Source: Chitinophagaceae bacterium (GTDB lineage: Bacteria > Bacteroidota > Bacteroidia > Chitinophagales > Chitinophagaceae). From it: a DNA stretch of 37,050 bases. Under the pieces are notes generated by a model, which searched no databases, had not been told where the DNA came from, and saw only the letters and a list, made by a program, of their open reading frames with translations. The position numbers and the translations under genes are program-made. Below, piece by piece: positions 10,601 to 18,663 of the stretch. The stretch spans positions 1 through 37,050 of the forward strand of contig CANGTM010000011.1 in NCBI GenBank assembly GCA_947456825.1. Reading direction: 5' to 3'. The stretch's first letter is position 1. Every line of letters starts with the position of its first letter.

Positions 10601-10954
10601 CAGTACGCTGAGCGTAATGGAGCACAGGCACCTTGGCTGAATCGCCTTGATGTTAAGATCATGCAAGATCTCTTTACCAATATCAAGGGTACCAAGAACT
10701 GCCTGCAGTTTAGCATCGACATCTTCAATGCAGGCAACCTGATCGATCCAGGATGGGGCAAGATCAAAACGATCAACAACAGCCGCCCGCTGGCCATCAC
10801 CAACTCGGCTAGTTTTGTTCCCGGTGGTACTGTTTTACCGATCTATCGTTTGGGTAGTGCCAACGGTGACATCCTCACCAAGACCTTCCGCGATAACGTA
10901 AGCGTAGCCTCTACTTACTCGATCCAATTCGGTCTTCGCTACTTGTTCAACTAA
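7628..10954 (+). CDS. TonB-dependent outer-membrane receptor with carboxypeptidase-regulatory-like N-terminal domain (Oar-like)
   Basis: The 1108-residue product starts with a signal peptide (MLKRILFLLVVALMTVSSVFAQ), which is why I chose ATG 7628 over an ATG 23 codons upstream. Residues about 25-105 form a carboxypeptidase-regulatory-like beta-sandwich (LVGATIVATHVPSGTRYST). A TonB plug follows, with NNFTVDGSDFNNSFG and SGFIGSAVNAVTRSGTN, and then a long beta-barrel ending in STYSIQFGLRYLFN. This is the Oar-like architecture, distinct from SusC because no SusD partner is adjacent. It would import a large or scarce substrate, or serve in envelope function, using TonB energy. The substrate is not visible. 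A 12-bp palindrome lies just upstream and a strong intrinsic terminator closes the gene, so it is probably monocistronic. Confidence 0.92.
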   Translation: MLKRILFLLVVALMTVSSVFAQVTTAVLTGDVKSNNKEALVGATIVATHVPSGTRYSTVTRTGGQYTIQNMRVGGPYTIEVSYVGHQAEKFENIYLQLGDPYVLNSELLSTAAALQNVVVGGRRNSILNAGRTGAVTNVGTRQINTLPTFSRSINEITRATPQANGPSIGGGNYRQNNFTVDGSDFNNSFGIGSNLPAGGAPISLDALDEISINITPFDIRQSGFIGSAVNAVTRSGTNTFSGSVYRYFRNEKQRGNQVEQAKFIRPVEEFNQYGFRMGGPIIKNKLFFFINYETENQPKSIQNFFAATAAAPYGSAPNIVRPTADSLDFISKFLLDNYGYVTGPFQGYVPNIERTKYLARIDWNINDKHRMNIRYSQVEGGEPFTPSTSVSGSNVNYTSNRTASTSLWFKNSNYFQGANLYSLAGELNSTWGKVANTLRATYTFQNDSRSTDSQVFPFVDILSNTGGVTGPAPYTSFGFEPFSFGNLRQVKTYSVINNLTWTTGKHNWTVGGQYELSETINGFQRFGTSYYVFNTWADFASSINPNPALRAKPRDFAITYSLSKNFAPAFSSFKFAQYSAYGQDEIAVTKDFRLTLGLRVDLPTYPDVPQILTHPLVLNMNFDGGEKINTGNLPKNRLMWSPRLGFNWDLYGDRSLQIRGGTGIFTGRVPFVWIVSQSGDNGMIQVTQFWNGQANTPGPFNPDPAAYRPATVPTAGTIVPGSVTALVEDFRNPQTWKSTLAIDTRLGKGIVGTLEAIFNKDMYTAIFRNPNMISPASLAVDGYPDRRPIYGATNQTRFINTLNNGVPQPNASGAFNPVILDNGTRGYYFSLTAKIEKMYSKGLSWSVAYTKSMASNLYDGGGDQPLSAWQGTPNVWGPNAQMLSHADYVVPDRVVAMISYRKEYFKNLATTISAFYNGGINGRFSYTYDLDFNRDGIQGNDLMYIPTATEVQQMLFVDNTVNGVVYNQAAQRALFERYIQQDKYLRAHRGQYAERNGAQAPWLNRLDVKIMQDLFTNIKGTKNCLQFSIDIFNAGNLIDPGWGKIKTINNSRPLAITNSASFVPGGTVLPIYRLGSANGDILTKTFRDNVSVASTYSIQFGLRYLFN

Positions 10955-10975
10955 TTTTTTCTTCGATTTCTTTAT

Positions 10976-11005
10976 AAGACCGCTCCAGTGAGCGGTCTTT
11001 TTTTT
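10976..11005 (+). terminator. Intrinsic terminator of the TonB-receptor gene
   Basis: A perfect 10-bp stem (AAGACCGCTC / GAGCGGTCTT) with a CAGT tetraloop is followed by a run of eight T, starting 21 bases after the receptor stop codon. It also lies in front of the amidohydrolase gene and separates the two transcription units. Confidence 0.92.
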
Positions 11006-11038
11006 AGAATGAATATCTTTATCGCCAATTTATTTGTT

Positions 11039-12679
11039 ATGCAATCAAGATGTACAACTCTGCTGGCCCTTCTATTTTTGGTAACGGCCTGCTCTACCCG
11101 CCCCGCAATGGACCTGCTGGTCTTTAATGCGAAGATCTACACGATAGATAGCGCCTTCTCTGTGCAAGAGGCCATGGCTATAGACAAGGGAAAGATAATA
11201 GCTACAGGAACAGCTGCTTCGCTTCGCGAGCAGTATAGTTTCCGTGACAGCCTTGATGCCGGTCAACAATATATTTATCCTGGGCTTAACGATGCCCATG
11301 CACACTTTGTGGGATACGCCGAGACACTGCGCACTGCCTCGCTGGTAGGCACAAAAAGCTGGGAGGATATTCTGGAGGTCCTGAAAGAATTTGCCAACAC
11401 CCATCCCAACGGCTGGATCGTAGGGCATGGTTGGGATCAAAACGACTGGACGAACAAAAGCTTTCCGGATAATACGGCCCTCAATACACTGTTTCCGGAT
11501 AGACCAGTACTGCTCACCCGCATTGATGGTCATGCTGCCATGGCCAATAGTGAAGCCCTTAGCATAGCTGGTATTACACCGGGGCAGCAACTGGTAGGGG
11601 GAAAAGTCGTCGTTCGTAGTGGAGCACTTACCGGATTACTGATCGACAATGCCGTAGACCTGGTGAGCAAAATGATTCCGCCTGCCACAAAAGAGGAACT
11701 GGCCCAGGCACTGTTACAAGCGCAGCAAAATTGCCTTGCCGTTGGACTTACCTCGCTTACTGATTGTGGGTTAGATCACCCCGTAGTGGAACAAATTAGG
11801 CAGTTACAAAGAGACAGCCTACTACAGATTCGGATGAATATCATGCTAAGCGACAAACCCATCAACTATGCATTCGCAGAGAAGAACGGAATGATCTTGG
11901 AAGATCGCTTACAAGTAAGAAGCATCAAAGTATATGGTGATGGCGCCCTCGGTTCTCGTGGGGCTTGCTTGCTACACCCCTATGAAGATGACAAAGACAA
12001 CCATGGGTTCTTACTGAGCAGTCCCGCCCATTTTGATAGTGTAGCAAACTGGTGCGCCCGCACCGGCTGGCAAATGAATACACATGCCATTGGTGACAGC
12101 GGAAACAGAACCATCGTGCAGATCTACGGCCGCTACCTGAAAAAGGAAAAAGACATGCGCTGGAGAATTGAACACGCCCAAGTAGTAGACCCGGCCGATC
12201 TCGATCTTTTTGGGGCCTATGGTATCATCCCCTCCGTACAACCCACGCATGCCACTTCGGACATGTATTGGGCCGAAAAGAGACTGGGCAGTAAACGCAT
12301 TGCATCTGCCTACGCCTATCAACAGCTGTTGCGTCAACATAACTGGATGCCGCTGGGCACCGATTTTCCGGTAGAGCATATTTCTCCTTTCAAAACATTC
12401 TATGCTGCCGTGTTTAGACAAGATGCCAGCGGCTGGCCACAGCAGGGTTTTCAACCAGAGAATGCCTTAACACGTGAGCAAACGCTAAGGGGTATGACGA
12501 TCTGGGCTGCCAAAGGAAGTTTTGAGGAAAGCAAAAAAGGCAGTTTGGAAAAAGGGAAATGGGCCGACTTTATTATATGCGATCAAGATCTGATGACGGC
12601 CTCGGGGCCAGCCATTTTGGGCACCCGGGTAAAAGCCACTTACATCAATGGACAGCGCGTGTACGCTGCTAAGAACTAA
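11039..12679 (+). CDS. Lipoprotein amidohydrolase of the YtcJ-like family
   Basis: The 546-residue product has a lipoprotein signal (MQSRCTTLLALLFLVTAC, with Cys18 as the lipidated residue). That decides for ATG 11039 over ATG 11009. The mature part is a metal-dependent amidohydrolase: DLLVFNAKIYTID at the N-terminus, the metal-binding HAH (His87 and His89) in YPGLNDAHAHF, a later GWQMNTHAIGD, RIEHAQVV, and LGTDFPVEH toward the C-terminus. YtcJ-like enzymes hydrolyse amide or cyclic C-N bonds, and the physiological substrate is usually unknown. The lipid anchor places it in the periplasm or on the outer membrane. Its stop codon abuts the ATG of the J-domain gene with no spacing, suggesting co-transcription and translational coupling. 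Confidence 0.9.
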   Translation: MQSRCTTLLALLFLVTACSTRPAMDLLVFNAKIYTIDSAFSVQEAMAIDKGKIIATGTAASLREQYSFRDSLDAGQQYIYPGLNDAHAHFVGYAETLRTASLVGTKSWEDILEVLKEFANTHPNGWIVGHGWDQNDWTNKSFPDNTALNTLFPDRPVLLTRIDGHAAMANSEALSIAGITPGQQLVGGKVVVRSGALTGLLIDNAVDLVSKMIPPATKEELAQALLQAQQNCLAVGLTSLTDCGLDHPVVEQIRQLQRDSLLQIRMNIMLSDKPINYAFAEKNGMILEDRLQVRSIKVYGDGALGSRGACLLHPYEDDKDNHGFLLSSPAHFDSVANWCARTGWQMNTHAIGDSGNRTIVQIYGRYLKKEKDMRWRIEHAQVVDPADLDLFGAYGIIPSVQPTHATSDMYWAEKRLGSKRIASAYAYQQLLRQHNWMPLGTDFPVEHISPFKTFYAAVFRQDASGWPQQGFQPENALTREQTLRGMTIWAAKGSFEESKKGSLEKGKWADFIICDQDLMTASGPAILGTRVKATYINGQRVYAAKN

Positions 12680-13330
12680 ATGCCCCCAAGCGACTACATA
12701 GACCACTACCAAACATTGGGCCTGGCTCCGGGCGCTACGCCAGAGCAGATCAAAAAAGCCTGGCGAAAAGGGGTACTCGAGCTTCATCCCGACAAAACAG
12801 GTAACGATCCTGCCCTCTCCATTCGCTTCACGGCCCTTCAACAGGCCTACGAGGTGCTTAGCGATCCGCTAAAAAAAATACAATTCTTGCAAGAGCGATG
12901 GCTCAGAAAAGCGCAAGGACAAGCCACTACAACCGGCCCAATAGACCTGGCCGGTTGGATCAAGGACTGCGTGGCACAAGACAGAAAAACAAGTACGCAA
13001 GATGCTGATCGAATCGATCAACATGCCTTGCAGGTAAAGATCGAAGAACTTATTGGTCACGAAAAGCTTGTTTTACTGCAATCCTATGCCCACCCCGAGG
13101 CATTGCTGACCGGAGGCCGACTCTTATTAAAGGCGGCTTTTGCGCTTTCGTTGGATCGCTATGTAGAAGTAACTGGGTTATTGATCAAGATAGAGCCTGC
13201 CAATTTAGCTTGGCAACAAGAAATCCAACAAGGACTTCTACGAAAAAAAAGGGAGCACGCCTGGGATCGCTACCGAGTGGTACTGCTTGTTATCTTGTCC
13301 GTATTGCTCTGCCTGCTGATCGCGAGTTAG
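12680..13330 (+). CDS. J-domain protein with C-terminal membrane anchor
   Basis: This 216-residue protein begins with a J domain (residues about 5-70): YQTLGLAPGATPEQIKKAWR, the HPD tripeptide at residues 36-38, and QQAYEVLSDPLKK. HPD is the element that stimulates the ATPase of DnaK/Hsp70. There is no Gly/Phe region and no zinc-finger, so it is not a full DnaJ. The middle (about 75-190) is helical and unrecognised. The last 20 residues (RVVLLVILSVLLCLLIAS) form one hydrophobic helix, predicting a tail-anchored inner-membrane protein with the J domain in the cytoplasm. Its ATG follows the amidohydrolase stop codon immediately. It may recruit DnaK to a membrane process, which is an inference. 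Confidence 0.85.
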   Translation: MPPSDYIDHYQTLGLAPGATPEQIKKAWRKGVLELHPDKTGNDPALSIRFTALQQAYEVLSDPLKKIQFLQERWLRKAQGQATTTGPIDLAGWIKDCVAQDRKTSTQDADRIDQHALQVKIEELIGHEKLVLLQSYAHPEALLTGGRLLLKAAFALSLDRYVEVTGLLIKIEPANLAWQQEIQQGLLRKKREHAWDRYRVVLLVILSVLLCLLIAS

Positions 13331-13380
13331 TAGCCGCCTGCACCTGCTGATATAATCACTACAAAGAGTGGCTGTGAACC

Positions 13381-13388
13381 TATCTTTG
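13381..13388 (+). promoter_or_regulatory. Bacteroidota -7 box TATCTTTG before the ABC-F gene
   Basis: TATCTTTG matches TAnnTTTG exactly and ends four bases before the ATG at 13393. Transcription would then begin at or within a few bases of the start codon. No convincing TTTG element is seen about 20 bases upstream. Confidence 0.55.
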
Positions 13389-13392
13389 CCCC

Positions 13393-15291
13393 ATGCATTT
13401 TGTAAGCGTAGAGAATTTGTCCAAGAGCTATGGGATCAATCCCCTGTTTTCCTCGATCAGTTTTCATATAAGTCAAGGCGATAAGATAGCACTCATTGCC
13501 CGTAACGGATCGGGCAAATCGACCTTGCTGCGCATCTTGGCCGGTCAGGAAACGGCCGACAGCGGAACCGTGTGGATCAACAAAGAGGTGGATGTGATCT
13601 TATTTGAGCAAGAACCTGCCTTTGACCCAAAGAAAACGGTGGCAGAGACGATCTTTTTTTATGATCACCCACTTATGAATGCGGTACGGGCTTACGAAGC
13701 GGCAGCGGCCTCGCAGGATGCCGACCAACTCAGTGCTGCCATCATCGCCATGGATGAATTAGGAGCTTGGGATATGGATGCCAAGGTCAAACAAATTTTA
13801 GAGAAACTTCGCATCACCGAACTGCATCAACCCATTGGTACGCTTAGCGGAGGCCAACGCAAACGAGTTGCCCTAGCGAAGACACTCATTGATATTGGCT
13901 TTGAGCACAAACACTACATGCTCATAATGGATGAGCCCACCAATCACCTCGACGTAACCATGGTAGAGTGGATGGAGCAATTTCTGAATCGTGAGAACCT
14001 TACCCTGATCCTGGTCACACACGATCGCTACTTTCTGGACAATGTATGCGATGAGATCTGGGAGCTCGACGGCAGTGAACTACACGTATACAAAGGCAAC
14101 TACGAAAACTATCTCGAAAGAAAAACATCGCGTATAGAAAGTGACAAGGCTTCGGTAGATAAAGCGCGCAATCTTTATAGGAGAGAGTTGGAGTGGATGC
14201 GTAAGCAACCCAAGGCCCGTACGACTAAGAGCAAGAGCCGACAAGATAATTTCTATGTAGTGGCCGAAAAAGCCTCGAAACAAACCCAAGAGGCCTCGCT
14301 GCAGCTCTCGATGAAAATGAGCCGGCTTGGGGGCAAGATCATCGAGGTCAAGAAGCTCTATAAAAGCTATGGAGATAACATCATCTTAAAAGGCTTCGAC
14401 TATACGTTTAAAAAAGGAGAACGCGTAGGCATCATCGGATCGAACGGCGTGGGCAAATCGACCTTTACCAATATCCTGCAGGGCATTGAGAGCGCCGACA
14501 GCGGAAAGATAAATGTAGGCGATACCATAGTGTTTGGCAACTATTCACAGCAAGGCCTTCAATTAAAAGAAGACCAACGCGTAATAGAATTTGTAAAAAA
14601 CATTGCCGAAAATTTTCCCTTGGCCACCGGAGGTTCGCTGAGTGCGGCCCAGTTTTTACAGTTGTTTCTCTTCGATCCCGATAAACAGTACACGTATATC
14701 AGCAAGCTAAGCGGCGGCGAAAAACGGAGACTGCACTTGCTCTCTATTTTATTTCGCAATCCTAACTTTCTCATCCTCGATGAGCCGACCAACGACCTCG
14801 ACCTACCCACGCTGGCCGTGCTCGAGAACTTCTTACTGGAATTCAGCGGGTGCCTGGTGATCATTTCGCATGACCGCTACTTTATGGACCGGTTGGTAGA
14901 TCATTTATTGATCTTCGAGGGGCAAGGCGCTATACGGGATTTTCCGGGTCACTACAGCCAATACCGACTGGAGGGTGGTAAAAGAGAAGGGAGCGAAAAA
15001 AAGAATAGCGAAGAGACTCCACCCCTTGATAAAAAAGAGATAACGCCGGCTACCGCCACCCCAATAACACCGGATACCAAGCCGCTCTCATACAAAGAAA
15101 GAAGAGAGTTCGAGCAACTCGAAAAAGAATTGCCGCTACTTAACGAAGAAAAAAAGAGGACCAGCGAAGAATTGGCCGCTGGCAACTGTACGTACGAGCA
15201 ACTGACTACGCTGTCGTTGCGCATGGAATCGTTAACTGCCGAAATAGACGCAAAAGAATTACGCTGGTTGGAGCTGAGTGAACGCAGCTGA
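13393..15291 (+). CDS. uup: ABC-F family ATPase, Uup-type
   Basis: The 632-residue soluble protein has two ATP-binding cassettes and no membrane segments. The first has Walker A ARNGSGKST (about 36-44), signature LSGGQRKRVALAK and Walker B MLIMDEPTNHLD. The second has Walker A GSNGVGKST, signature LSGGEKRRLHLLS and Walker B FLILDEPTNDLD. The two are joined by the charged inter-domain linker typical of ABC-F proteins (LEWMRKQPKARTTKSKSRQD). A Pro/Thr-rich linker leads to a C-terminal coiled coil (LSYKERREFEQLEKELPLLN and onward), the feature that separates Uup from other ABC-F proteins. Uup has been connected with ribosome and DNA-related functions; the exact role here is unknown. It ends two bases from the convergent MFS gene. 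Confidence 0.9.
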   Translation: MHFVSVENLSKSYGINPLFSSISFHISQGDKIALIARNGSGKSTLLRILAGQETADSGTVWINKEVDVILFEQEPAFDPKKTVAETIFFYDHPLMNAVRAYEAAAASQDADQLSAAIIAMDELGAWDMDAKVKQILEKLRITELHQPIGTLSGGQRKRVALAKTLIDIGFEHKHYMLIMDEPTNHLDVTMVEWMEQFLNRENLTLILVTHDRYFLDNVCDEIWELDGSELHVYKGNYENYLERKTSRIESDKASVDKARNLYRRELEWMRKQPKARTTKSKSRQDNFYVVAEKASKQTQEASLQLSMKMSRLGGKIIEVKKLYKSYGDNIILKGFDYTFKKGERVGIIGSNGVGKSTFTNILQGIESADSGKINVGDTIVFGNYSQQGLQLKEDQRVIEFVKNIAENFPLATGGSLSAAQFLQLFLFDPDKQYTYISKLSGGEKRRLHLLSILFRNPNFLILDEPTNDLDLPTLAVLENFLLEFSGCLVIISHDRYFMDRLVDHLLIFEGQGAIRDFPGHYSQYRLEGGKREGSEKKNSEETPPLDKKEITPATATPITPDTKPLSYKERREFEQLEKELPLLNEEKKRTSEELAAGNCTYEQLTTLSLRMESLTAEIDAKELRWLELSERS

Positions 15292-15293
15292 CA

Positions 15294-16529
15294 CTACTCT
15301 TCTAAAAATTCCAGATCCTTATGAAAGGTCTCTTTGGTCAGTAAGGCTGCGGTCCAGGTGATGGCCATGATGATGACCCCTGTGATGATGCCGGCATTGA
15401 CATATCCCACCGATGGCATGTGTTCAAGCCACTTGAAAAGTGGCAGTATAAATATGGCCAGCATCCCTCTGACCATATTGGGGATGGTCGTGGCCGCCGT
15501 AGCACGCAGGTTAGTACCGAACTGCTCAGCGCCCATGGTAACAAATATGGCCCAGAAGCCGGTACCGAAACCAAGGCCTGCGCAGATCAAATACAATCGA
15601 GCGGCCGTTCCCTGCCAAAGTGTGGTAAAGAAAAGCAGCATAAAGAACATGGTAATGGCATAAAAAATATAAAGAGCCCGGGTACGACTTCGCAACCACT
15701 GACTGACCACCCCAATTAAGATATCGCCTAAGGAAATGCCGGCATACGCAAACATGATAGCCTTTCCCGGATCGATCTTTTCGGTAATGCCAAAAGCCAA
15801 TGCAAAGTCGTTCGAGAAGGTGACCAAGATGCCGATCACATACCAGGTGGGCAGCCCAATGAGAATGCCAAACAGATAACGCTTAAAACGATCGAAGTTG
15901 GAGAAGAAAAGAAAAAAGTTGCCACGCGAAACAGCTTGCTTTTTTACCTGATGGAACATACTGGACTCCAAGACCGAAATACGAAGCAGCAACAAGGCGA
16001 TACCAAGTCCGCCGCCAATAAAATAACAAGTTCGCCAATCGAAGTTCTGTTTCATAAAATAGGCCAGTATGGCACCGGTCAGACCAATACCCGCTACGAA
16101 AGAAGTAGCGAGGCCTCTCTTCTGCTTGGGTATTACCTCGGACACGAGCGTTATACCCGCTCCCAGTTCACCGGCCAACCCCAGCCCTGCAATAAAACGT
16201 ATCCACTTGTACTGCTCGACCGTTTCAACAAAACCATTGGCAATATTAGCGGCGGAATAAAGGATGATAGACCCGAAGAGTACGCTCAGCCGGCCTCTTT
16301 TATCGCCGATCACCCCAGAGATGATACCCCCCAGCAGCAGCCCCCACATTTGCCATTGCAAGATCAGCTCTCCGTCGAGTTTGACCTGTTCGGGGCTAAG
16401 GCCCAGCGACTGCAAACTGGGAATGCGAATGATCCCAAAAAGCAACAGATCGTAAATATCAACGAAGTAGCCCAACGCGGCTACGATCACGGTTACATTG
16501 AACAAAGGATGACGAGGCGAATTATTCAT
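15294..16529 (-). CDS. MFS transporter, metabolite:H+ symporter type
   Basis: The 411-residue protein has about twelve hydrophobic segments and the MFS loop motif between helices 2 and 3 (GVIGDKRGRLSVLFGS). A second family motif is RFIAGLGLAGELGAGITLVS after helix 4. The wording resembles the sugar-phosphate/sialate/dicarboxylate symporter branch of MFS rather than drug exporters, but the substrate cannot be named. Its start overlaps the end of the DedA gene by 8 bases, so it is the third gene of a minus-strand operon. It lacks a visible terminator and converges on the ABC-F gene with two bases between stops. Confidence 0.88.
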   Translation of the reverse strand: MNNSPRHPLFNVTVIVAALGYFVDIYDLLLFGIIRIPSLQSLGLSPEQVKLDGELILQWQMWGLLLGGIISGVIGDKRGRLSVLFGSIILYSAANIANGFVETVEQYKWIRFIAGLGLAGELGAGITLVSEVIPKQKRGLATSFVAGIGLTGAILAYFMKQNFDWRTCYFIGGGLGIALLLLRISVLESSMFHQVKKQAVSRGNFFLFFSNFDRFKRYLFGILIGLPTWYVIGILVTFSNDFALAFGITEKIDPGKAIMFAYAGISLGDILIGVVSQWLRSRTRALYIFYAITMFFMLLFFTTLWQGTAARLYLICAGLGFGTGFWAIFVTMGAEQFGTNLRATAATTIPNMVRGMLAIFILPLFKWLEHMPSVGYVNAGIITGVIIMAITWTAALLTKETFHKDLEFLEE

Positions 16530-17253
16530 TTGACTTACCCTTACCGGCCACCATCTTTACAATAACGGGAGCCGTAGTGACCAGAACGATGACAAGCACA
16601 ATGACCTCAAGATGTTCCTTAAGATCGAATCCAAAAGAGGCGAGTATCCATTTCTGTAAAAAATATCCTGAAAAGATCATGGAGCACACCCACGACACAC
16701 TACCCACCACATTAAAGAAATGAAAACGGGCCCTATCCATTTGCACAATACCCGCCACGATGGGAGCGAAGGTTCTTATCAACGGCAAAAAACGAGCCCC
16801 GACCACGGCCAGCCCACCGTGCTTCTCGTAAAACTCTCTAGCCTGGTACAAATACTTCTTTTTAAAAAGTAAGCGATCTCGCCACTGGTACATGGCCGGA
16901 CCCACCTTACGTCCGGTCCAATATCCGACCATGTTGCCTAATATACCCATGGCAGCGATAAGACCAGACAGTACCAAGAGATCGACCCACTCATTTCGAA
17001 CCATGCCCAATCCGATCATATCTAAGAATTGATAGGCCAGTCCTGGCACTACTTCGCCGGATTTACGAGTGATCTCGTGCGCATAGATGCCGGCCACGAA
17101 CAATAGCGAATCGCCAGGTAAGAAAAAACCGACGAACAGACCGGTTTCGGCAAATACCACAAGAAGCAGCAACCAAAGACCTCCGTTCTCAACGTAGAAT
17201 TGAGGCTGTAAGAGATTCGTCCAGTGAAAGGCCTCTAATAAGAAGATAGACAT
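16522..17253 (-). CDS. DedA family (VTT-domain) inner-membrane protein
   Basis: The 243-residue product carries the DedA/VTT signatures: GLFVGFFLPGDSLLFVAGIY near residue 40, a re-entrant region with GNMVGYWTGRKVG, and ARFLPLIRTFAPIVAGIVQM at about 150-175, with the conserved Arg residues. Family members are polytopic inner-membrane proteins linked to envelope homeostasis; several act as undecaprenyl-phosphate or phospholipid scramblases. It lies 24 bases after the symporter gene and overlaps the MFS gene, so it is in the middle of a three-gene operon. Whether it works with its transporter neighbours is unknown. Confidence 0.92.
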   Translation of the reverse strand: MSIFLLEAFHWTNLLQPQFYVENGGLWLLLLVVFAETGLFVGFFLPGDSLLFVAGIYAHEITRKSGEVVPGLAYQFLDMIGLGMVRNEWVDLLVLSGLIAAMGILGNMVGYWTGRKVGPAMYQWRDRLLFKKKYLYQAREFYEKHGGLAVVGARFLPLIRTFAPIVAGIVQMDRARFHFFNVVGSVSWVCSMIFSGYFLQKWILASFGFDLKEHLEVIVLVIVLVTTAPVIVKMVAGKGKSNE

Positions 17254-17277
17254 ACAAGATTAGGTTATTACGCGACA

Positions 17278-18528
17278 TTATGAGACAGCTTCGGCGCTGT
17301 CGAGTTCTCCCTCCCACTTGCTAACGACCGTAGTGGCTAGTGCATTTCCTACCACATTGGTAGCGGAGCGAAACATATCGCAAAAATGATCGATCGGTAA
17401 GATTAAAGCAACTCCTTCCGGAGGAATATTGAACATGGCACAAGTAGCCAAGACCACTACCAGCGAAGCACGAGGTACTCCCGCTATTCCTTTACTGGTG
17501 AGCATCAGTACCAGTAGCATGGTGATCTGCGTGCCAAGGTCTAGGTGAATGCCATAGGCCTGTGCAATGGCCATACTGGCAAAGGTCATGTACATCATGC
17601 TGCCATCAAGATTAAAAGAATAGCCTAAGGGCAATACGAAAGCAACGATCTTATCCTTACAACCAAATCGCTCCAACTCTTCAGTAAGCTTGGGAAATAC
17701 CGCTTCGCTACTGGTCGTACTAAAGGCGATCAGCAATGGATTGCCGATGCGCTTGAGTAAGGCGGTCATGCGGGCGCCAATGATCAAATAACCAACTCCA
17801 AGCAGTAATACCCAAAGCAAGGCGATTCCGATCAGAAAATAAATAAAGTAGATAAAATAAAACTCAAAAATGCCGAGCCCACGAGAGGCTACGACCGCAC
17901 ACAATGCACCAAATACACCCAGCGGGGCGATATTCATTACATAGCCCACCATTTTTAGTATGATATGCGAAACCGCATCGAGCGCTTTTATGACAGGTTT
18001 GGCTTGCTCTCCGATCGCCGTGGTGGCTACGCCAAAAAAGATGGAGAATACCACCAATTGAAGCACCTCGTTGGTAGCCATCGCTTCCATAACACTGCGC
18101 GGAATAATATGCTCAACAAATTTCTCGAGCGAGAATTCCTGCTTCTTGGTCATGAGATCTTTGACCCCTTCGGTGTCGGCCTGCGATAAATTAATGTACT
18201 GTCCGGGCTGCAACAGATTGACCAGAATAAGCCCTATACTGAGAGAAACGAGTGATGCCGTAATAAACCATAGCATGGACTTTCCGCCTACCCTGCCTAC
18301 GGCCGATAAATTGCCGAGCTTGGCAATACCCACAACCAATGTAGAGAATACCAAGGGCGCAATAATCATTTGCACCATTCGTATGAACACTTTTCCGAGT
18401 AACTTGATATTGGCCGAAAATTCCTTGATGAAGGCAGGGTCGGCATTTACGTGAACCAAGTAACCAACGGCAACACCTGCCAGCATCGATAACAATATGT
18501 ACGTAGTAAGTCGATTGGATTTTTTCAT
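17278..18528 (-). CDS. Dicarboxylate/amino acid:cation symporter (DAACS family), glutamate/aspartate type
   Basis: ATG 18528 gives MKKSNRLTTYILLSMLAGV, the usual N-terminus of the family, and a 416-residue protein. HP1 has the serine-rich STTSSEAVFPKL, TM7 has GYSFNLDGSMMYMTF and HP2 follows. TM8 reads IDHFCDMFRSATNVVGN. Aligned to the archaeal GltPh transporter, this keeps the Asp (394) that contacts the substrate amino group and the Arg (397) that contacts the side-chain carboxylate, so acidic amino acids are the likely substrate. The Na+-binding Asp405 position is Asn, which may point to proton coupling (inference). It heads the operon with the DedA and MFS genes and is divergent from the APC permease pair. 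Confidence 0.9.
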   Translation of the reverse strand: MKKSNRLTTYILLSMLAGVAVGYLVHVNADPAFIKEFSANIKLLGKVFIRMVQMIIAPLVFSTLVVGIAKLGNLSAVGRVGGKSMLWFITASLVSLSIGLILVNLLQPGQYINLSQADTEGVKDLMTKKQEFSLEKFVEHIIPRSVMEAMATNEVLQLVVFSIFFGVATTAIGEQAKPVIKALDAVSHIILKMVGYVMNIAPLGVFGALCAVVASRGLGIFEFYFIYFIYFLIGIALLWVLLLGVGYLIIGARMTALLKRIGNPLLIAFSTTSSEAVFPKLTEELERFGCKDKIVAFVLPLGYSFNLDGSMMYMTFASMAIAQAYGIHLDLGTQITMLLVLMLTSKGIAGVPRASLVVVLATCAMFNIPPEGVALILPIDHFCDMFRSATNVVGNALATTVVSKWEGELDSAEAVS

Positions 18529-18663
18529 GGCAAGCAGGTTAAGATTACGACACACCGAAAATCGGTAAAATCCGGCATTCAAAAAATTTTAGAAAGCCTT
18601 TATATTGCATTATCGTATGCCTTAAATAGAGTAACTTTCTTCTCTTATCAAACCTTGCGAATT

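Noticed and set aside
11072-11590. A 172-codon open frame on the minus strand inside the amidohydrolase gene
   Set aside because: The plus strand carries the signal peptide and the metal-binding motif; the antisense product resembles nothing and has no start signals.
13361-13366. TATAAT-like sequence before the ABC-F gene
   Set aside because: The Bacteroidota sigma factor does not use the TATAAT form, and a TATCTTTG box closer to the ATG explains the promoter better.
15936-16565. A 209-codon open frame on the plus strand inside the MFS and DedA genes
   Set aside because: It is antisense to two genes with clear family motifs, and its product shows no recognisable domain and has biased, low-complexity composition.
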